IMG/VR virus record: IMGVR_UViG_3300010300_000094
Location: 1-25,639 of that record
DNA from: a virus
DNA length: 25,639 nucleotides
Strand: one strand, 5' to 3'
Positions 1 through 10,800 of this stretch are shown piece after piece. A model generated the notes under the pieces. That model ran no database searches. It was not told the origin of the DNA and saw nothing but the letters and a program-made list of their open reading frames with translations. Made by a program: the position numbers and the translations under genes. Each line of letters begins with the position of its first letter. Within the stretch, counting starts at the first letter, position 1.

Positions 1-1857
1 GGATCAAACTTTTCGGTCCTGATTGATACTTTAGCGTATAATTCATACATCACCGCCTACAATACTAACATGGCGGTGAATGAATCTTTCATTGATAGTG
101 CTACTTTACGTGAAAATGTCGTTTCTTTGGCGAGAAACATTGGTTATGTTCCAAGATCGAAGAAGGCATCCGTTGCAAGAATCAGTTTTTCCGTTGATGT
201 AAGTAATACTTCTGCCAGATCAGTTAAATTAAAGGCAGGACTTGTTGCTTTGGGGTCAGTTGTCAATGGAAATTACATCTTTTCGATTCCAGATGATATC
301 ACAGTCACTCCAGACACCGATGGAATTGCTTCTTTTAGTGATATTGAGATATACGAAGGTAATTTATTGAGAAAGTCATTTACAATTGACGATTCTCAAC
401 CAGATTCAAAATATATTCTTCCAAATTCAGATATCGACACGTCCACAATTCGTGTTTCTGTGACATCTACAGCAGTTGAGACTTATTATACATATAAAAA
501 TATTTTTGATGTAGATTCATCATCAAGACTTTTCTTGATTCAAGAAATTGATGATGAAAGGTACCAAATTTTGTTTGGTGACAATATTATGGGCAAGAAA
601 CCCAGTAATGGAAGCACTGTAGATGTATCATATATCGTCACCAACGGTGAATCTGCAAATGGAGCATCGAATTTCAACTTCTCTGGCAATCTTGTTTACT
701 ATAGAGGTGGAACTGAGGTACCAATTACGTCTGGGATATCTGTTTTAACGACCCTACAAGCGTCTGAAAATGGCGATGACATAGAAACTATAGACAGCAT
801 CAAATACCTCGCTCCAAGGGTCTATGCATCGCAGTACAGAGCAGTTACATCGAATGATTATACAAGTCTAATTCCATTTTTATATCCAAATATCGATTCT
901 GTGAGTGCATATGGTGGGGAAGAACTTGATCCCCCACAATATGGAAAGGTTTTCATTACAGTTAAACCAAAAAATGGAGAACTTCTGTCTGATATAACGA
1001 AACAAGCAATCAAAAATGATCTGAAAAAATATACAGTTGCTGGTATTAGACAAGAATTTTTAGATCTGAAGTATCTTTACGTTGAGTATGATTCAACTGT
1101 ATCATACGATCCAGGTCGAGTCAATAATTCTCAGGATTTGCATTCTAGAATTTCTGCAGCAATTGAGTCATACTCTGATTCAGTGGATATTAATTCATTT
1201 GGTGGAAGATTTAAATATAGTAAACTTTTATCGCAGATTGATAAAGTTGATTCTGCCATCACATCAAATATCACAAAAGTTGTAATGAGAAGGAATATGG
1301 TTCCTGCATACAACTCTCTTGCAAACTATGAAATTTGCTATGGAAACCAGTTCCATGCAGATCCAGAAGGTTTTAATATTAGATCTTCTGCTTTTAGGAT
1401 TGATGGGGTTGAGGGAGATGTATATCTCACTGATGTACCAAATCTCACAACCACATCACAATCAGTATCCACCGTTAGTGATGCTGGAAATGTTTTTTCG
1501 TCTAGACCGACAAGCATTTCCGCAAAAACTGGATTAATTTCCATAATCAGTGTCGATTCTACTAATACTATTAGAACAATTATAAAAAATGCGGGAGCAG
1601 TTGATTATGAAAGAGGAGAAATAACATTAACTCCTATTAACATTATTTCTACTTCACTCAATAATCGCATTGAAATAGAAGTTACTCCAGAATCAAATGA
1701 TATTGTCGCAAAAGAGAACCTTTATATTGTCCTAGATACTACAGGAAATAGTATACTAACCCTTAAGCAAGATTTGATTTCCTCTGGATCTAATAGATCT
1801 GGTACTTCATACATACCACCATCAAGTTTCATCAATAACAAAAAATACACAAGATAA
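1..1857 (+). CDS. gp6: Baseplate wedge subunit gp6 (5'-partial)
   Basis: Homologue of T4 gp6, the wedge protein that forms the ring joining the six wedges around the hub in the tail baseplate. The frame is open from base 1, and the residues encoded before the first ATG at 70 (GSNFSVLIDTLAYNSYITAY) already match T4 gp6 near its residue 50 (GSRLNVLCDLLAYN). The gene therefore starts upstream and about 50 residues are missing; the ATG at 70 is internal. The match continues through ESFIDSATLRENVV and GYVPRSK. A typical Baseplate_J-type stretch follows (RYQILFGDNIMGKKPSNGST, then a TNGESANGAS segment, about nt 560-680). About 618 residues are visible, against about 660 in T4. The stop codon lies 3 bases before the gp7-like start, so the two are probably co-translated. 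Identity rests on long remembered similarity and on the gp6-gp7-gp8 order. Confidence 0.95.
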   Translation, partial: GSNFSVLIDTLAYNSYITAYNTNMAVNESFIDSATLRENVVSLARNIGYVPRSKKASVARISFSVDVSNTSARSVKLKAGLVALGSVVNGNYIFSIPDDITVTPDTDGIASFSDIEIYEGNLLRKSFTIDDSQPDSKYILPNSDIDTSTIRVSVTSTAVETYYTYKNIFDVDSSSRLFLIQEIDDERYQILFGDNIMGKKPSNGSTVDVSYIVTNGESANGASNFNFSGNLVYYRGGTEVPITSGISVLTTLQASENGDDIETIDSIKYLAPRVYASQYRAVTSNDYTSLIPFLYPNIDSVSAYGGEELDPPQYGKVFITVKPKNGELLSDITKQAIKNDLKKYTVAGIRQEFLDLKYLYVEYDSTVSYDPGRVNNSQDLHSRISAAIESYSDSVDINSFGGRFKYSKLLSQIDKVDSAITSNITKVVMRRNMVPAYNSLANYEICYGNQFHADPEGFNIRSSAFRIDGVEGDVYLTDVPNLTTTSQSVSTVSDAGNVFSSRPTSISAKTGLISIISVDSTNTIRTIIKNAGAVDYERGEITLTPINIISTSLNNRIEIEVTPESNDIVAKENLYIVLDTTGNSILTLKQDLISSGSNRSGTSYIPPSSFINNKKYTR

Positions 1858-1860
1858 GAA

Positions 1861-4800
1861 ATGGCAGATAAAAAAGTAAGTATCTCTAATATTCTGGGCA
1901 GTCAGATCCCAGATTTTATTCAGAGCGAAAGTCCTCTGTTCAAAGAATTTTTAGAGCAATACTATGCTTCCGAAGAGCATGAGTATGGTACAACTTATCT
2001 TGCCGATAATCTTGATGATCTGAAAGATATCTCAAAACTATCTGGTGTAATATATGCTGCTGTTCCAGTAGTATTAACTGAAGATGCCTACCACCTTGAT
2101 GAAGTTATCAATGTTAATACTACTGAGGGTTTTCCAGATACCTATGGTTTAATTAAAATTGATAATGAAATTATTACATACACTGGAAAGACATTAACTT
2201 CATTTACTGGTTGTGTTCGTGGTTTTAGTGGTATATCTAAGATTGAAAGTAGCAATAATCCAGAGTTTTTAACCTTTAGTGATACCGAAATTGATTATCA
2301 TTATTCTGGAACTTCAGTTGAAAATCTCAGTCTTTTATTTGTAGAGAAATTTTACAATAAATTTAAATATCAGTTTTTGCCAGGACTTGAAAATAGAAAT
2401 TTTGAGAACTTATCTTTTGAAAATATTCTCTCTAGAGCAAAAGATTTTTACAGTTCAAAAGGAACTGATACAGCAGTAAAAATTCTCTTCAACGTTCTAT
2501 TTGCAAAAAATGCAACTGTAATTAGACCATTTGATAATACCATTGTATCTTCGGATGCATATTGGTCAAAGTTCCCATCATTAACAGTAGAAACAATTGA
2601 AGGAAATCCAAAAAATTTAGAGTCTACAACTATTTTTCAAGGTTCGACAGAATCACCAACTGCAACTGCGGTAGTATCTAGGGTTGAGGAAAAATTTGTA
2701 GGAACAAAGAGATATTATAGATTATTCGTTTCACAGGGAACTTTATCGAATAAATTTAATGTATCAAAAAAAACCAAGGTACTAGGTACAACTAATTCTA
2801 CATCTGTAGTTACTGTCGATTCTACTGTAGGATTCCCAGATTCAGGTATTTTTTATTATCAAACTTCTGAGGGAAATTATGCCTCTGTAGAATATCAGTC
2901 GAAATCATATAATCAATTTTTTGGTTGCTCTGGTTTATCTGATCCATTAGAGGAAAGCACAGAAATCATTGATGATAATTTCATATATGGAAATGAAAAT
3001 TTTGATTTGACCCAAATTTGTCAAATGAGAATTATTGGATCAATTCAAGGTCTTTCCGAAAATAGCAAAAATTCTCAGTATTTCAAAAAAGGAGATTTAA
3101 TAAGTTTAAAATATTTTGGAGAAAAACCTTCACTAGAGAATAAAAAATACAATAGTTGGTTTTATAACAATGTTTATGAACTTGACATAGAAAATTTAGA
3201 TATATCCACAAGTACTGTCACAACAAGCGCAAAACATTTCTTACATGTTGGTGATGTCGTAGATATTTTAATTAAAGATACAAAACAAGTTGCTGCTAGT
3301 GACCTAGAAGTTACTAGCATACTTAGCAAAAATGCATTTAAAATTCAATCTGGATCTTTCCAATCTGGAGTAAAGTATATTGCTAAGAAGAAATTATTAT
3401 ATTCTAATTCAAACTTAATAGATACACCGCTCTTAGCAAATATTCAAAATTCTTTTTCGGATTTAGAAGAAAATATATACGTATCTTTTTCTGGTCTACC
3501 TTCATATAGTAGCATAGAAACGTCTGATAGATCCAAGACTTTTAGGTTCAGTGATGTTGATACTAGCACTGGAATAGTTACAATTAATCAACATCAATTT
3601 TTAAATGGAGATAGAGTTTATTTCGAAGTAACTTCTGGGTCCAATTATGTTACTGATGGATTCTATTACATAAAAAAAATTACAGTAAACACTTTTAAAT
3701 TATCTTCAAGTTTACCTTCAATTTATAGTAACTTTAGTGTAGATTTTAGTGGAATTTCAAGTGTAGATGAATTTAAAATAACTCCATTTTCATTATATCA
3801 AAAAGTTTTACAAAATCAAAATCATTTAAAGAGAATACTAAAGAATCCAAGAGCAAAAAAAGAAGATAGAATTATTTCCGATGAAATTGGAACTTTGCTA
3901 AATGGCATAGAGTTAAAATCTCCAGTTTCATCAGATTCCTATTTCTATGGTCAAATTGAAAGTATAAACATTATAGACGATGGAAATGATTTTGATGTTT
4001 TAAATCCTCCAGATATTCAAATCATAGATGATTCTGGATCTGGGGCAAATGCCCATTTAAATCTAGATGGAGAACTTGTAGATGTTGTTTTGACATCTGG
4101 TGGATTCAATTATGCAGAAAATCCAGTTGTAAAAGTTATTGGAGGTAACGGATCTGGAGCAGTTTGCGAATCTAAACTGAGAGGTTATTATCATCAAGAA
4201 TCATTTACAGATTTTCAAGTTAATCTCGTTACAAATATAATTGAGTTACCAGAACCTCATAAGTTTTTAGACGGGGAAGAGGTCGTATATTTAAATACTG
4301 GAAATTCTATTGGAATTGGAAGTACTAATGTTGGATTTAGTACAGATAGACTTTCCAAAAATAGTTTGTATTACATTGCAAAACAAAGTGACACTTCATT
4401 CTCTTTGGCAGCAACAAAAGACAGAGCATTATCGAAAACAAAATTAATAGACTTGAATGCATATGGAAATGGAGACCATACATTAAAATCAAGAGAACTC
4501 AGAAAAATAATTGATAGAATTTCTGTAATAAATCCTGGAGAAGGATACAAAAATACTAAAATAGAAGTAGATTCCCAGTCATATCCACAATCTAATAGAA
4601 AAAATCTTTTCACACAGTTTGTTGGTATAAACACTCATGATAATTACATTTATGCGAGAAATCATAATTTTAGAAGTGGCGATCAGGTAGTTTATTCTAT
4701 TTCTTCTGGTGGTTCAGCAATCTCTGGATTATCTACTTCAAATTACTACATTGTGACTGTAATAGATGACCATAAGTTCAAATTAAGTGAAGCAGGAACT

Positions 4801-7800
4801 GCCTCCAGTATAACTAGTGTCAACTATGATAGAAAAATATATTCTGAAATAAATGATATTGGTTCTGGAAGTCATACTTTTAAGTATCCAGAAATTCAAG
4901 TTTCAATTGATGGATTAGTGTCCCTTGGATCTACTACAGTAATTCCATCTTATTATCAAGCAAGCGCATATCCAGTTGTAAGAGGAAGCATAGATAGCGT
5001 TTTCATTAAATCTGGAGGAATTGGTTACGGAGTTACTGATATTATCAATTATTCAAGAACACCCGCAATAAAAATTCTCACAGGTAAAGAAGCAGATTTA
5101 AGAGCAGTTGTTGATTCTACTGGAAAATTAAGCAGCATTTATATATCAAATGGTGGATCAGAGTACACTACTCCACCAACCCTTGTTGTAGAAGGATCTG
5201 GTATTTCTGCTTCTCTTAGAGCAAATATATCAAATGGAGTTATTACATCTGTTGATATTTTAGATGCAGGTAAAAAATATAAACAAAATGACACAAAGAT
5301 CAGAGTAATTCCAACTGGATCTAATGGAAGATTGGGAGCAGAATTACATGAGTGGAAAATTAATGATGTAAAAAGATATCAAAATATATTATCCGATCTG
5401 AATGTTCATACTATCCAGAAAAAAGCACCTATTCCTTCTTTGGGATCAAAATTAGTTTCATTTTATCCTGCAAGATTTTATCGTTCATTACTAAATGACA
5501 ATGTTGTAGATACCCAAAGTGGATATATTGAAGCAACTAGCAATTTGAATCATTCTCCTATAATTGGGTGGGCGTATGACGGAAATCCAATTTATGGACC
5601 ATATGGAAATGGTAAAGCAATTCCAGATGCTTCGGGAACTGGTGGAATTAAGAAAATTTATTCAAGTTATTCGATAGATCAAGTAATTACACCTGGATTA
5701 AGACCTCCAGTTCCTGCTGGAGATTTGGTACAGGATTATTTGTATGACTCTAGTGGAGACCTTGATGAATACAATGGAAGATATATCGTTAACTCTGATT
5801 TTCCAAATGGAACATATGCATATTTCTGCACGTTAGATGTGTCGGATAATTTTGCATATCCATATACTACATTCATGCATAGAAATGAGTCTGATGGATT
5901 TAATTATGACTTAACAAAAAATCAATTAGATGCAACTATTAATGATGGAAACTACAAGAGAAATGTATCTCATTTGGGAATAAATGATGTCTTCAGAAAT
6001 TATCCATTTGTATCGCCTGCCGTAGAATCTAATCCAGAAGTAGAAGTAACTTACTCAAAACCTTCTGGAATTACCTCTCTTGATATTGTTGATCCTGGTT
6101 CTTCCTATAAAGTTGGTGATTTGATTAATTTCAATACACCAGAAATTAGTGCTTCTGTTAAGGAAATCAAAGGAAAGGGGATATATTCGATTCAGAGCAC
6201 AGATTATACCTATGAAAATGTAGTATTTTCAATAAATGGAAATAAAGTTACTGGAATAACTACATCTTCTAATAATTTTATTGATGGTGATCGTCTGGAA
6301 ATATCTGGAATTTCTTCTTCATTGTATATAGATTTAGAAGGGATTAAAAAAGTAGGTGTAAGTACAGTTGAAAGCTTACTATCCGTCTCGCTTGGAACTA
6401 CATCAATAACTGGTATAAACACACATTTAACTCTTACAGAATCACCAAGAAGTAGAAAGTTCAGGAAAAATGATCTGATCCAAATTGGATCAGAATTGAT
6501 TTTGATTACCGATTTAGACCTTGTTAATAATAGGTATAAGGTCCTTAGAGAACAAAATGGTTCAACAAGTTCAAGTCATACCGAAAATACACAGGTAACA
6601 AAAATACAAAAAGAATTTTCATTTGAAATTGATAAAAAACTACAAAATAAAAACGTAGAGACAGGATACATACAGTATTTTAATTCATTGCAGTCTGTTG
6701 GTATTGGAACTTCATACTCTTCTGTAACTGTTGGTTTTGCTGGAAGTACACAAATTGTAAAATCAATTCCACCAAGAGCAATATATCTAAATGATCACAA
6801 ATTCGAAACTGGGGATGAACTGAGATATGTATCATATGGTGGATCTATTACTGCTTCAGCAACAAATTCTTTAAGTGATACATTTAGGTTAGATGAGTTT
6901 GATAAGTTATATTGTGTCAAAATTAATGATGAGTATATTGGAGTATCAACACAAAAAGTAGGATTCACAACAAACTATGTTTATTTTGATGCTGCAACTG
7001 ATACTTCTCATAGTTTTGAAGTAATTAAAACTAATTTGACTGGAATAGTCAAAAAGAAATTAATAACAGTAACATTAAACGAACAGCATTCACTTAAAAA
7101 TAATGATGAAATAAGTCTTAGAGTTACCCCTAAGAGAACCCAAAATTATAATTTTATTTTCAATGATTCTGCTAGGAAGTTAGTAGTAAATTCAGTTTCA
7201 TTTGCATCAACGTATATTTCTGTTGGTTCTACAGATTCATCAATTTTCATAGAAAATCATGGACTCGAAACTGGAGATTTAGTGGTATATACTAATAATA
7301 TTGGTATTGCGACTCCATTGCAGAACAATGAAACATATTATGTTATAAAAATTTCTGATAGTAGAATAAAGTTAGCAAAAAATTCATATGATTATAAAAA
7401 ATACCCATACTCTTATATCGGCATCACGACCTTTGGATCTGGTTTACATGAAATTTCAAAAGTCAATCCAAAATTAGAATTCTATAAGGGAAATACAGTA
7501 TCAATTGGAGTTTCCGATGTCAGTTTAATAGACTATGATGTAAACTTCTATTTGGATGATAAATTCAAAGCAAGATATAATTCTAGTTTGATTACAAAAA
7601 CTGGAGTGTTTGGTGACTTAAATCCAAATACTAAAATTAATATTAATGTTACTGATGATCTACCAAAAACTTTATTTTACAGATTGGAAGGAAAAAATAA
7701 TAATTACACCAATACTTTCCCATCTTCAATTAACGCAGAAGTAAATGAAAATTCAACTATAAAAGTTTTAGATTCAAAATATAATAATTCTCATATTATT

Positions 7801-10800
7801 TCTGGAATTGGTAGTACAACATTTGATTTTAATTTTGTTGGATTTGCAGAAACTACATCTTATACATCTTCCAATGTTAATGATGTATTTTACTATACAA
7901 AATCAACAAATGATAGTGGTCCAATTTATTCGACAAAAATTATCGAATACGGAAGAAATGTTGCTGAATTCCCATTTGTAACTTCGATTGGTTCTACTAG
8001 TGGTTCTGATGCGAGTATTTCTGCAAATAGTTTTGATATTGGAAGAATAGTTGACACTAAAGTCAATAATCAAGGATATGAATTTGTAGAGGATAAAACA
8101 TTAACACCAAAAGCAAACTCAAATACAGTTCTTTTCCTGAAAAATGCTTTAACCTTATCTGGAGTAAATGTAACAGATGGTGGAAGTAATTATACATCTC
8201 CACCAAATATAACTGCAGTTGGAAATGATTCGATACTTGCCATTTCAAAACTTCAAGGCAACTCTGTATTATCTGCTGAGGTTATTTTTGGTGATAGTAA
8301 TTTGTCTCCAGATTTGAGACTATTCCCAACAAATAACTCCAATGGAGTAACCGTTATTGGTTCTTCATCTGCTTTTGGAGAAAATACTTTAACTCTTAGA
8401 GCACCAATTTTGGGATTCACTGTATTCCCATTTGAAGAAGGTGATGAAATTTTTGTAGAAAACGTCAAAATTATTGACGGTTCTGGAAGTGGATATAATT
8501 CTGCTGATTATGACTATCAAAAATTAGTTGTAACGGGAATTAACACGATTAGTGGATCAGAGAGTGTAACTTATGCAATACCTGGAGTTGGTGCTACGAC
8601 TGGAGGTTCCTATGATTCATCTAATACTTTTGGAAGAGTGGTAAAATATGACAATTTATGCGAACTTAGTCCCATCTTAGATAAAGTTTTATACTTAGAG
8701 GGGGAGAAAGTACAATCTACCAATGGCGATGCATATGGATTTGTAGCGAAAAATGGTTGGAATCCAGACAATCAAACTTTAAAACTTATTAACGTTTCTG
8801 GGCAATTTGATCAAAATGATATAATATCTGGAAATATTAATGGTTACAAATCTACTGTTTCTAGTACAGTAGAGTATGATTTTGATTTAAAAGTTGGAAG
8901 TGTAGTAGAGACAGAAGGACAATGGCAAACTGATACTGGAAAACTAAATTTAGATACTCAAAGATTGCATGACAGTGACTATTATCAGAGATTTTCATAT
9001 TCAATAAAAGGTGAAGTTCCATATGAAACCTGGTCAGAACCAGTTGATAGTTTGTGTCACACTTCTGGTTTCAAAAAGTTTTCAAATTTAGAAATTAATA
9101 ATGGAATAGGAAATTCAGTAAGAACATCAATCAATGATACTACAATCAATTTAGATATTCTGGTTGATAGTTCTGCATCCGTACATTCTATTACTCATTA
9201 TGATTTGGTTTCGGAAGATACAGATGATCCAGGTCTATCTAAACTTGTAAAGTTAGATTCTAAAATTATTACAGATTATATTGAATCCAGAACGAATAAA
9301 GTTTTAATGATCGATGATCTTAGTTCAGATTTTACTGGATACACAACTTCTATCGGCGGACAAATTGTAGGACTAACAACATTTGCAATTTATAGTGATG
9401 AAATTAGTTTATTGTATCATACTTTCGATCCAGATGATACATTAAATTCAATTATCACTATTAATTCTCACAATTTTATCACTGGAGAGGAACTGAAATA
9501 TTCACCAACAAATAACGATTTGAATAGTGGAACAGCAATAGGAATTGCTACTACAAGTTCCCTTGGTATTGGGGTAGGATCGACAGATTTGCTTCCAGAA
9601 ACAGTATATGCTATCAAACTATCAGAAAGTCAAATCAAACTTGCTATAGGGTCATCAGAAGCGTTAGCAGGAACTGCTATATCATTTACTAGCGTCACTG
9701 GTATTGGATCTACTCATAGTTTAGAAGTTAGTAGCGATTTAGCAAACACTAGAAGTTTGATAACAATTGATAATGTTATCCAAAGTCCAGTTTCCAGAAA
9801 AGATATTCAGGTTTCCCTTTCCGATGCCGTGGGAATTGGTTCTACAATTGTATATTTGAATGATATATCTAAGATAACAGGAAACTCTTTGTTAAAAATT
9901 GAAGATGAAATCATAAAGGTCACCTTTGTTGGTATTGGATCAACAAACTCTTTGAATATTATTAGAGGTCAAATGGGAACTGTTGCTGCTGCACACACCA
10001 TAGGTGCTGGAGTAACGGTCCTTTCTGGAGATTATAATATTGCACATGGAAATTTATATTTCAAAGATGCTCCTTATGGAAATAGTGATAACAGATCAAC
10101 TTTCTCGGGAAGAATATTCTATAAACTAAATTATGATACCAATTTAATTATTGATGACATTTCAGAGTCATTTGATGGTGCAACTGATAAATTCGATTTG
10201 ACTTCAAACTCACAACAAATCAGTGGAATTCAAACTAGTTTTGGAGTTATTCTGATCAATAACATATTCCAAAAACCATTCTATGGTGATGTTGGTTCTA
10301 TTTTAAATTCTGATTATCAAATTGTTGGAACAGGACAAACCATAGATTTCACTGGAACGACAGTTGAGGATCTCCCAAGAGGTGGAATTATTAATGAATT
10401 TGATGTTGGTATCGGAAGTGGGTATCAAGTACCAAGAAGAGCACTAGCAACAGCAGTTATTTCTGCTAGTGGTACAATTCAATCAATTGGTCTTTCTACT
10501 GGTGGTTCTGGTTATATTGATGCTCCTAGAGTTTCAATAGCAGATACACTTGGTGTTGGGATTGGTGCTTCAATTATTGCATCTGTAACTGCTGGACTAG
10601 TCACTTCATTTACAATTGCAGCTGCTGGAAGCGGTTATACAAGTACAAACCCACCTCTAGTTGTAATTGATGAACCAAATCCATACAAAGACATTCCACT
10701 TTCTGGTGGACAAGGATCTGGAGCAAAAATGGATGTTGTTGTTGGAACTGGAGGGAGTATAATAACATTTGATATTTCTAATCGTGGAATTGGTTATGAA

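Larger units (their letters stand above)
3235..9720 (+). repeat. Eight diverged H-x-F/L-x-x-G-D modules in the gp7-like protein
   Basis: Diverged copies of a roughly 40-85 residue module of the form H-[NKQG]-[FL]-x-[ST]-G-[DE]-x-[VL]-x-Y, a Gly/Ser-rich loop, Y-Y-x-[IV]-K-x-x-x-x-x-x-[FI]-K-L. First His at residues 459 (HFLHVGD), 578 (HQFLNGD), 800 (HKFLDGE), 935 (HNFRSGD), 1646 (HKFETGD), 1743 (HSLKNND, degenerate), 1800 (HGLETGD) and 2537 (HNFITGE). Approximate nt starts are 3235, 3592, 4258, 4663, 6796, 7087, 7258 and 9469. Several end in a GSGxH or GSTHS turn. The copies are protein-level repeats and DNA identity is low. Confidence 0.8.

Noticed and set aside
70-72. ATG at 70 as the start of gp6
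   Set aside because: The frame is open upstream to base 1, and the residues encoded there match T4 gp6; the true start is outside the window.
1082-1285. 67-codon + frame inside gp6
   Set aside because: Shadow frame in a region where the gp6 frame is conserved.
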